Assembly (NCBI GenBank): GCA_900319985.1
Contig: ONQL01000078.1
Location: 1 to 5,743 of the forward strand
Direction: 5' to 3'
Source of the DNA: an uncultured Methanobrevibacter sp.
GTDB lineage: Archaea; Methanobacteriota; Methanobacteria; Methanobacteriales; Methanobacteriaceae
DNA: 5,743 nt
The notes under the pieces were generated by a model that searched no databases, had not been told where the DNA came from, and was given only the letters and a program-made list of their open reading frames with translations. Shown in pieces: positions 1-5,507 of the stretch (positions are counted from its first letter, which is position 1; every line of letters begins with the position of its first letter). The translations under genes were made by a program, and so were the position numbers.

Positions 1-77
1 AGACCAAAAATGGAATTCTAACCTTTTTAGACTTCCAAATGCAAAACTGGACACAAAAACACATAAAAATTAAATAA
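1..77 (+). other. Left flank; possible 3' end of an upstream gene
   Basis: No complete gene is visible here. One plus frame stays open from the window edge to a TAA at 75-77 and reads as plausible protein ending in QNWTQKHIKIK. A second plus frame is open to a TAA at 71-73, and a minus frame is open from an ATG at 62-64 to the edge, so the choice cannot be made from so short a piece. A T-tract shortly downstream fits the end of a plus-strand gene best. Confidence 0.25.
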
Positions 78-98
78 GCCTATAAAATTTTACAGACT

Positions 99-108
99 CC
101 TTTTTTTT
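99..108 (+). terminator. T8 tract, candidate archaeal terminator
   Basis: A run of eight T follows CC at 99-100. Archaeal RNA polymerase often stops at T-runs without a strong hairpin. The position, just after the frames that close at 71-77 and before the promoter of the small zinc-ribbon genes, fits the end of an upstream transcript. The only dyad is a very short CCT/AGG pair around the tract. Confidence 0.4.
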
Positions 109-124
109 AGGAATTTGCAATAAC

Positions 125-136
125 AATTAAATATAT
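125..136 (+). promoter_or_regulatory. Candidate TATA box for the zinc-ribbon gene trio
   Basis: The stretch AATTAAATATAT resembles an archaeal TATA box. A start about 25 bases downstream of its centre would fall near 157 and leave a leader of about 20 bases before the ATG at 180, which still includes the ribosome-binding site. A second possible box, CCTATAAAAT at 79-88, would give a longer leader containing the T8 tract and is less attractive. Confidence 0.4.
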
Positions 137-169
137 CTGTGACAAAGATAATAACAAGATTGATACATT

Positions 170-175
170 GGTGAT
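170..175 (+). promoter_or_regulatory. Ribosome-binding site GGTGAT that fixes the start at 180
   Basis: GGTGAT matches the archaeal anti-Shine-Dalgarno sequence and lies four bases before the ATG at 180. In-frame TTG (168) and GTG (171) codons also exist, but they overlap this site and have no site of their own, so ATG 180 is the better start. Confidence 0.7.
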
Positions 176-179
176 TGTT

Positions 180-434
180 ATGGGAATTTGTCCTAGGTGC
201 GGTTCATGGGTTGATGAAGGCGAGCCTTATTGTTCGGAATGCTGTTATGGGGGAAGCGACAGAACAGATAAAGTTAATCCGGTTCATGATTCTGACAGGA
301 TTGATGTTAATGGTTCCGATTATGACAAAGGGGATGTTGAAGATGCATTGGATGAGTTGGGCTATGATTTTGATGATTTAAAATTAGGATTTGTTGATGA
401 GGATGAACTTGAAGAAATCCTGGAAGACATGTAG
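180..434 (+). CDS. Small zinc-ribbon protein with acidic C-terminal tail (84 aa)
   Basis: This gene encodes 84 residues from ATG 180. The N-terminus is a compact zinc ribbon, with C4-x2-C7 and C18-x2-C21 separated by ten residues; an extra C22 follows. The rest is strikingly acidic: 27 of 84 residues are Asp or Glu against about six Lys/Arg, and 16 of the last 34 are acidic (for example VEDALDELGYDFDDL). There is no signal peptide or membrane segment, so it is probably cytoplasmic. Residues 3-23 align without gaps to the third gene of this cluster (ICPxC...EPYCxxC), so the two ribbons are paralogous. The next gene starts 12 bases after the stop. Zinc ribbons of this sort bind nucleic acid or proteins. 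The acidic tail makes a protein-binding or nucleic-acid-mimic role thinkable, but I cannot assign a function. Confidence 0.8.
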   Translation: MGICPRCGSWVDEGEPYCSECCYGGSDRTDKVNPVHDSDRIDVNGSDYDKGDVEDALDELGYDFDDLKLGFVDEDELEEILEDM

Positions 435-440
435 GTGGTG
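433..440 (+). promoter_or_regulatory. Ribosome-binding site overlapping the first zinc-ribbon stop
   Basis: AGGTGGTG begins inside the TAG stop at 432-434 and lies six bases before the ATG at 447. It supports the 45-codon gene that follows and suggests translational coupling with the gene before it. Confidence 0.6.
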
Positions 441-446
441 TTGATT

Positions 447-584
447 ATGACAAAACAATGTTTTTACTGCAGTTATCCGAACAGTGACAGTGCAACACGT
501 TGCATTAACTGCGGAATGGAGTTAAATAAGTATTGGGATAAATCCGGCGAAAAGCCAGAACTTGTAGATAAACGAAAAAGATAA
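447..584 (+). CDS. Micro zinc-ribbon protein (45 aa)
   Basis: A 45-residue reading frame starts with MTKQCFYC and ends with a TAA at 582-584. It has C5-x2-C8 and C19-x2-C22 (CINCG), again ten residues apart, exactly the spacing of the genes on either side. The tail after the ribbon is short and basic (ends DKRKR), opposite in charge to the first gene. A good ribosome-binding site (433-440) and tight packing argue that it is real despite its size. It is small enough to be missed by length-filtered gene callers. The zinc-ribbon fold is inferred from cysteine spacing; its partner is unknown. Confidence 0.7.
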   Translation: MTKQCFYCSYPNSDSATRCINCGMELNKYWDKSGEKPELVDKRKR

Positions 585-602
585 CCGACCTTGAGGAATA
601 AT

Positions 603-743
603 ATGAAAATCTGTCCAAAATGTAGTTCAATACTGGCTGATAATGAGCCTTACTGTGAAAATTGCGGTTATGATCCTGACTTTGACGGAGGCAGTTGGAA
701 ATCTGATGACTTGGCACTGAAAGTTTCAAGGCCTCATGGTGAA
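603..743 (+). CDS. Micro zinc-ribbon protein (46 aa)
   Basis: A 46-residue frame starts at ATG 603 and stops at TGA 741-743. GAGG at 593-596 lies six bases before the start. The ribbon is C4-x2-C7 and C18-x2-C21, and residues 3-23 match the first gene of the cluster closely (ICPKC against ICPRC; EPYC in both; Tyr at 23 in both). After the ribbon comes a short acidic piece (DPDFDGG) and a non-acidic end (SFKASW), so the long acidic tail of its paralogue is lacking. The gap to the previous gene is 18 bases. The stop codon sits in the left arm of a 20-bp dyad. The function is unknown; a small zinc-dependent adaptor or regulator is the usual guess for such proteins. Confidence 0.7.
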
Positions 744-760
744 TATCTCTAGATATTCAA
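741..760. repeat. 20-bp inverted repeat (9-bp perfect arms)
   Basis: TGAATATCT and AGATATTCA are perfect reverse complements separated by CT. The left arm includes the stop codon of the third zinc-ribbon gene. In RNA it could form a 7-bp stem with a 6-base loop, but no U-run follows, so it is not a typical terminator. As DNA it is a good size for a dimeric regulator's operator, and it lies about 50 to 70 bases upstream of the helicase start. Confidence 0.55.
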
Positions 761-779
761 TTTGAAACTGGAGATTAAC

Positions 780-802
780 TTAATTAACAATTAATTATAT
801 AA
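780..802 (+). promoter_or_regulatory. AT-rich promoter region before the helicase operon
   Basis: The segment is almost pure A/T (TTAATTAAC at its left, TTATATAA at its right). A TATA box centred near 785 would place transcription start at about the ATG (811), giving a leaderless message. The better-looking TTATATAA at 795-802 would start transcription inside the gene unless its spacing is unusual. No ribosome-binding site lies near the ATG, which fits a leaderless start. Confidence 0.4.
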
Positions 803-810
803 TATTATCA

Positions 811-3402
811 ATGCTAGTTTTAAAGAAAGTAAAAAAACAGTGGAAGCTATATCCAATAGGTTCTCCAAAAGGTGCTCTGAACCATAAAAGGGAACCTGAA
901 TTTGTTGGAAATATAAAGTTTAGGCATGAAGGAGATTCCATTGATATCTCAAGATTTGTAGCCGATTATAACTTTAAGGATAACTCCACATTGAATGAAA
1001 AATTACTGCCTCCGGGTGAGGTCATTAAGTTACTCCGCTCCCAGGCCGTTTTTCTTGCAACGCCTGATGAAAAGGTGGAAAAATTCCTAAAGTCATATAA
1101 TATTAAAGTCAGAAAAACACAGGTATGTGACTACTGTGCTTTTGAAGGAAATATTACGATTGTCAATTCATCATACTCTTATAAATATAATAATCAACTG
1201 ATCTGTAAGGAATGTGCTCATGATACTATAAAGGAAGAGTTAAAGCTTCAGGGATTTGACAGGGCTATTTTTAGAAATCTTAAAAAGACATTGGAAAAAA
1301 CTGGAAGCCTAGAAAAAACCTTATCAGTTTTATCTCCTCACTTTGATGCGATAAAGAATAGAAATCTGACACTATTTGACAGGACTGGAAAATCCAAGCA
1401 TATTGTCCCTCCCGTTGATATGAAAAGATTGAAGATTCCAAAAAAGTTTAAGCAGGTTCTTCTGGACTCAGGAAACACAAAACTGTTGCCGGTTCAGTAT
1501 CTGGCCATTAAGGAAGGACTTCTGAAGGGAGATGATTTGCTTGTTGTGAGTGCAACAGGTTCCGGTAAAACACTGGTTGGGGAGCTTGCAGGTATTACCG
1601 AGGCCTTGAAGGGTAAAAAATTCGTATTTTTAACTCCATTGGTTGCCCTTGCAAACCAAAAATATAGGGATTTTAAAAGGAAATACTCAAAATTAGGTTT
1701 AAATGTAGCCATTAAGGTTGGAAGAAATCGTGTAAAAGCAAAAGGTGAGTTAAATCTTCCGGATTCTGATGTTTCCAAATCAGACATTGTTGTTGCAACC
1801 TATGAGGGAATAGATTATCTTTTAAGAAACGGCAATTCCAGCAGTTTATCTAATCTTGGCGTTGTTTTGATAGATGAAATTCACATGATTGATGATGAAG
1901 ACCGTGGAACACGCCTAAACGGTTTGATAAAGCGTTTAAAACATCTTTATCCCAAAACCCAAATTATCGGATTGTCCGCAACTGTGAAAAATCCCGAATT
2001 TCTAGCGGATGAATTTAATATGAAGCTTGTTAAGTATGACGAGCGGCCGGTTCCCTTGGAAAGGCACCTGGTTTATGTTAGAAACGAGTCTCAAAAACGT
2101 CATCTGATGCAGAGACTGGTTAAAAGGGAGTACAATACCAAATCCAAAAAAGGATTTAGGGGCCAAACTATAATATTTACAAATTCCAGACGTAAAACTC
2201 ATCAGATTACAAACTTCCTGACAAATAAGCATATAAACGCAAGGGCATATCACGCAGGATTGTCCTATTATAAAAAGGAAAAAATAGAAAAGGACTTCGA
2301 TAAGGGTAAAATCTCCTGTGTTGTAACGACTGCGGCTCTTGCAGCGGGAGTTGATTTTCCGGCTTCACAGGTAATATTTGATTCATTGGTAATGGGAAAC
2401 AAGTGGATCAATCCAAATGAATTTTCACAAATGCTTGGTCGTGCAGGAAGGCCTTCCTATCATGACCGAGGTATTGTTTATCTGATTCCTGAGATTGGAA
2501 ATGATTTTGCAGGTGAATCGGAAGAGGCAATGGCATTGGATCTTTTGGAAAGCAACAGCGAAGATGTATACATTGAATATGATGAAGAATCGTCTTATGA
2601 ACAGATTCTTGCAGACATATCTTCCACTTCAATAAGGTCTTTTGAAGAGTTGAACAAATTTTATAAGAATATTGATGTTCCGATAAGCATTAAGATAGCT
2701 GTGGATGAGATGGATGATTTGGAACTGATTAGAAGAACTCACAATAATGGATTGGAAGTAACCAAGTACGGAAGGGCAACATCAGTATCATTTTTATCAA
2801 TTGAGGATGCGGAATTCATCAAAAATACATTAAATGATTATAATTATTTGAAAAGATATGTTGGACATTCTCCAATGTATAAGAAAAAGGACAAGTATGA
2901 TAAGCTTAAGGTGCTGATTCTGGCAATGGCACTGGATTTGGAAATGTTTGAAAATGCATATCTTTCAAATGTCATTCACAATCAAATTTCAAATGCCTTA
3001 AAGATTAAATTTTCCACAAGACTGTTTGCCGAATCCACTTTGGATATTATATCATCAGGTGAAGCCATTGAAAAGGTCGATAAGAAATTCCAGGATGCAT
3101 TGATTGCACTTCAAAGTGATTTCATGCAATGCAGATGTCAGGACAGGCCTTTTTGTCAATGTATGCAAAGGGGAATTTCAGAAGTCATTGTCCACGAAAG
3201 ACTTAAAGGCAAGGACCCTCAAGATATATCAAATAAGTTATTCAGAAAATATCAAATTCAAGTCTATCCTGGAGACATATTCTCATGGCTGGACAACTTT
3301 GTTAAGAATTTGGATGCTATCAGAAGGATATCTAAGGCTTATAATAGGCAGAATTTTGTCAAAAAAACTAATTGGTTAATTAAGAAAATAGAAAACGGGT
3401 GA
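811..3402 (+). CDS. Ski2-like SF2 helicase with two cysteine clusters (DUF5814-type)
   Basis: This is an ATP-dependent superfamily 2 helicase of 863 residues. Domains in order: an N-terminal region with a probable zinc site (C106-x2-C109 and C132-x2-C135); then the helicase core with Walker A ATGSGKT (248-254), motif II DEIH (355-358), motif III SAT (389-391), motif V (TTAALAAGVDF, 506-516) and motif VI QMLGRAGRP (540-548). A C-terminal region carries CRCQDRPFCQC (774-784), a second likely metal-binding cluster, followed by a basic helical end. The core motifs resemble the Ski2/Hel308 group; the two cysteine clusters point to the DUF5814 helicases that I know as an archaeal, mainly methanogen, family. 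Whether it acts on DNA or RNA is not known. The start at 811 is forced: the same frame has a stop at 781-783 and no earlier ATG, and no ribosome-binding site is close. The stop overlaps the ribosome-binding site of the next gene. All core catalytic motifs are intact. Confidence 0.93.
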   Translation: MLVLKKVKKQWKLYPIGSPKGALNHKREPEFVGNIKFRHEGDSIDISRFVADYNFKDNSTLNEKLLPPGEVIKLLRSQAVFLATPDEKVEKFLKSYNIKVRKTQVCDYCAFEGNITIVNSSYSYKYNNQLICKECAHDTIKEELKLQGFDRAIFRNLKKTLEKTGSLEKTLSVLSPHFDAIKNRNLTLFDRTGKSKHIVPPVDMKRLKIPKKFKQVLLDSGNTKLLPVQYLAIKEGLLKGDDLLVVSATGSGKTLVGELAGITEALKGKKFVFLTPLVALANQKYRDFKRKYSKLGLNVAIKVGRNRVKAKGELNLPDSDVSKSDIVVATYEGIDYLLRNGNSSSLSNLGVVLIDEIHMIDDEDRGTRLNGLIKRLKHLYPKTQIIGLSATVKNPEFLADEFNMKLVKYDERPVPLERHLVYVRNESQKRHLMQRLVKREYNTKSKKGFRGQTIIFTNSRRKTHQITNFLTNKHINARAYHAGLSYYKKEKIEKDFDKGKISCVVTTAALAAGVDFPASQVIFDSLVMGNKWINPNEFSQMLGRAGRPSYHDRGIVYLIPEIGNDFAGESEEAMALDLLESNSEDVYIEYDEESSYEQILADISSTSIRSFEELNKFYKNIDVPISIKIAVDEMDDLELIRRTHNNGLEVTKYGRATSVSFLSIEDAEFIKNTLNDYNYLKRYVGHSPMYKKKDKYDKLKVLILAMALDLEMFENAYLSNVIHNQISNALKIKFSTRLFAESTLDIISSGEAIEKVDKKFQDALIALQSDFMQCRCQDRPFCQCMQRGISEVIVHERLKGKDPQDISNKLFRKYQIQVYPGDIFSWLDNFVKNLDAIRRISKAYNRQNFVKKTNWLIKKIENG
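3398..3402 (+). promoter_or_regulatory. Ribosome-binding site overlapping the helicase stop
   Basis: GGTGA includes the helicase TGA and lies six bases before the ATG at 3409. Three ATG triplets occur close together (3405, 3409, 3413) in different frames; only 3409 opens the long ATPase frame, and the spacing suits it. The arrangement implies translational coupling. Confidence 0.7.
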
Positions 3403-3408
3403 AAATGC

Positions 3409-5007
3409 ATGTATGCAGATGAAAAAATATTGATAGGTTGTAATGAAAACACATGTGTGAGTTTATTACCAAAACTGGCTAACAGACACGGTTTAATAGC
3501 CGGTGCAACTGGAACTGGTAAAACAATTACCTTAAAAACTTTAGCAGAATCCTTTTCGGATTTGGGAGTTCCAGTATTCTTGGCTGATATGAAAGGAGAT
3601 ATTTCAGGACTTGCAAAAATAGGTTCTGAAACAGAAAAAATCAAAGCCAATGTTGACAAATATGGACTTGCAGAAAGAGGATTCAAATATCAGGCATATC
3701 CTGTTGAATTTTGGGATTTATTTGGGGCTAAAGGTCTTCCTGTAAGGGTGACATTGTCTGAAATGGGTCCGACTCTTTTGGCCAAGATATTGAATTTATC
3801 TGAGGCACAAACTGGTGTTTTAAACATTGTATTCAGGGCGGCGGACAGTAATTCCTTGCCTATAATTGATTTAAAAGACTTAAAGGCAATGATCAATCAT
3901 GTCGTTGAAAACAAGGCACAATATGAAAGTGAATACGGTGCAATTGCTGAAAAGTCAGCAAATACAATTTTGCGAAGTTTGATAACTCTTGAAGACCAGG
4001 GCGGTAACGACTTTTTCTTTGAACCTGCACTTGATTTGAATGACTTCATTAAAGTTGATGAAAACGGAAAAGGTATTATCAACATTTTGGATGCTCAAAA
4101 ATTGTCACTTTCTCCGGAATTATATTCAACATTCCTCCTTTGGATGTTGTCAGAATTATTTGAGAATCTGCCTGAAGTGGGCGACATGGACAAGCCTAAA
4201 TTTGTATTCTTCTTTGATGAAGCCCATCTGTTGTTTGATGATATGTCTGCCGAATTCGGCAAAAAAATCGAACAGATTGTAAGGCTTATCAGATCAAAAG
4301 GTGTGGGTTTGTATTTCATTTCACAGTCTCCTGCAGATATTCCTGATAATATCTTGGCACAACTCGGAAACCGTGTCCAGCACGCACTTCATGCATACAC
4401 TCCAAAAGACCAAAAAGCGGTTAAGGTGGCTGCTGAAACATTCAGGCCAAACCCAGAATTCAATACTGAAGATGTCATTTCAGAACTGGGAATAGGACAG
4501 GCATTGGTGTCTGTTTTGGATGAAAATGGTGTTCCTGGAATAGTTGAAAAAGTGGACATTGTACCTCCTCAAAGTTATATTGGAGCCATTGATGATGCAA
4601 TGAGGGAAGAATTAATCAACTTATCTGAACTCAAGCCTAAATACTTCGAACCGGTTGATCCTGAATCTGCCTATGAATTGCTTTTGAATAAAATTGAATC
4701 CGATTCAAATCTTGAAAGCGAAGTGGTGCCTGAAACTAAAGAAGCCGTTGAAGAAGCTATTGAGCAAAATCAAGAATCTCCAGTTGAAGAAGCTCCTGCT
4801 CAAGAGGCTCCTGAGGAAAAACCTGCATTCGGTTTGGGAGATATTCTTGGAACCGTTATGGGTGGAGGTCAGCCTGCAAAGGGCAAGAGGGCTAAAAAAT
4901 CACAAACCCAAAAAATGGCTGAAAAGGCGGCATCACAGGCGGCCAATACTGTTGCACGTGAAGTTACAAAAGGAATAATGAGAGGAATCTTCGGACAAAT
5001 GAAATAG
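3409..5007 (+). CDS. HerA/FtsK-type ATPase of the DUF853 (YjgR) family
   Basis: This 532-residue P-loop ATPase is predicted to assemble as a ring motor of the HerA/FtsK class. Walker A is GATGTGKT (32-39) and Walker B ends in FFFDEAH (267-273). A sensor-like SQS follows (305-307), and R292 or R295 are arginine-finger candidates. The segment RVQHALHAYTPKDQKAV (322-338) and the C-terminal pattern are typical of DUF853 proteins such as E. coli YjgR. Residues about 430-472 form a Glu/Pro/Ala-rich linker (EAPAQEAPEEKPAF), then a Gly-rich and Lys-rich stretch, then a C-terminal helix (MAEKAASQAANTVAREVTKG, 503-522) that resembles the conserved YjgR end. The length is close to that of the bacterial family (about 500). 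The cellular role of DUF853 is not established. No NurA nuclease gene, the usual partner of true archaeal HerA, is present in the window. It is the middle gene of the operon, with six bases between the upstream stop and its ATG. The family is common in bacteria, so transfer into this archaeon is possible. Confidence 0.93.
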   Translation: MYADEKILIGCNENTCVSLLPKLANRHGLIAGATGTGKTITLKTLAESFSDLGVPVFLADMKGDISGLAKIGSETEKIKANVDKYGLAERGFKYQAYPVEFWDLFGAKGLPVRVTLSEMGPTLLAKILNLSEAQTGVLNIVFRAADSNSLPIIDLKDLKAMINHVVENKAQYESEYGAIAEKSANTILRSLITLEDQGGNDFFFEPALDLNDFIKVDENGKGIINILDAQKLSLSPELYSTFLLWMLSELFENLPEVGDMDKPKFVFFFDEAHLLFDDMSAEFGKKIEQIVRLIRSKGVGLYFISQSPADIPDNILAQLGNRVQHALHAYTPKDQKAVKVAAETFRPNPEFNTEDVISELGIGQALVSVLDENGVPGIVEKVDIVPPQSYIGAIDDAMREELINLSELKPKYFEPVDPESAYELLLNKIESDSNLESEVVPETKEAVEEAIEQNQESPVEEAPAQEAPEEKPAFGLGDILGTVMGGGQPAKGKRAKKSQTQKMAEKAASQAANTVAREVTKGIMRGIFGQMK

Positions 5008-5012
5008 GTGAT
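5006..5012 (+). promoter_or_regulatory. Ribosome-binding site AGGTGAT overlapping the ATPase stop
   Basis: AGGTGAT is a seven-base match to the archaeal anti-Shine-Dalgarno sequence. It starts within the TAG stop (5005-5007) and ends three bases before the ATG at 5016. It is the strongest such site in the window and fixes this start. Confidence 0.75.
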
Positions 5013-5015
5013 TAT

Positions 5016-5507
5016 ATGGCACATCCTCACAAAAAAGCAGTGGCTAATATGCCTGCCTCATCTTTAATCGGAATTATTGAAGAGTCAAAAATGACTTATG
5101 TTCGTGAAAACTTAAGTATTTTCTTACATGAAAGCCAGATAAAACTTTTAAAACAAGTTAAAAAGCATGAAAAGCCTCATCACAAACGCATTAGGGTTAA
5201 ACAATTTGAAAAGGCCAAAAAAGATAATCTGTTCAATATGCATTTGGGTTTGTATCTGAAGAAATATCAGAAATTGGAAAAAATTGGCTTGATTGAAATC
5301 GATTTAAATCCAGATAATGGGCTTGAATATGACTGCACTTTAACTTCCGAGGGTAAAAAGATTCTCGATGAAATTTCTGCTTTGGAAAAGGAATGGGAAG
5401 GTGTTGTAAACATTAACGATGAGGATTTGGAAGTCTTAAGGAAATTGGCTCTAGACTCTTTTGAAATTTCATATAGGCATAAGAAAAAGAAAGGTTTCAT
5501 ATTTTAA
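5016..5507 (+). CDS. Basic, probably winged-helix protein (163 aa)
   Basis: The product is 163 residues with no signal peptide or membrane segment. It is rich in Lys and His: MAHPHKK at the start, HEKPHHKRIR at 51-60 and RHKKKKGF at 154-161. Residues about 40-120 read like a winged-helix domain: helices (SQIKLLKQVKK; LYLKKYQKLEKIGLIEI), a turn with NPDNG (98-102) as the likely wing, and LTSEGKKILDEI (109-120), which resembles the end of MarR/PadR-like DNA-binding domains. A more acidic helix follows (NDEDLEVLRKLA). I do not recognise a named family. It is third in the operon, eight bases after the ATPase stop, with a strong ribosome-binding site over that stop, so it may be a nucleic-acid-binding partner of the two upstream motors or a regulator of the operon. 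Its 3' end overlaps the convergent minus-strand gene by 11 bp. Confidence 0.8.
   Translation: MAHPHKKAVANMPASSLIGIIEESKMTYVRENLSIFLHESQIKLLKQVKKHEKPHHKRIRVKQFEKAKKDNLFNMHLGLYLKKYQKLEKIGLIEIDLNPDNGLEYDCTLTSEGKKILDEISALEKEWEGVVNINDEDLEVLRKLALDSFEISYRHKKKKGFIF

Noticed and set aside
2..64. Minus-strand frame from ATG at 64-62 to the left edge, as the start of a divergent gene
   Set aside because: Only about 21 codons, no ribosome-binding site, and competing open frames on the plus strand; it cannot be supported.
168..179. Longer start (TTG 168 or GTG 171) for the first zinc-ribbon gene
   Set aside because: These codons overlap the GGTGAT site that correctly precedes ATG 180, and homology with the third gene begins at the ATG.
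505..729. Minus-strand open frame of 74 codons opposite the small zinc-ribbon genes
   Set aside because: It is antisense to two frames that have ribosome-binding sites and perfect cysteine spacing; its translation shows no domain and has no start signal.
3339..3686. Minus-strand open frame of 115 codons across the helicase/ATPase junction
   Set aside because: It is a mirror of strongly coding plus-strand sequence, including the Walker A region of the ATPase; no ribosome-binding site or recognisable motif.
4694..4978. Plus-strand alternate frame within the ATPase tail (Lys/Leu-rich)
   Set aside because: The low-complexity Glu/Pro/Ala codons of the real frame produce an open shifted frame; there is no good start and the real frame ends in a conserved family pattern.
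3409..5007. HerA-NurA end-resection module
   Set aside because: The ATPase resembles DUF853/YjgR rather than archaeal HerA, and no NurA-like nuclease or Mre11/Rad50 gene lies in the window.
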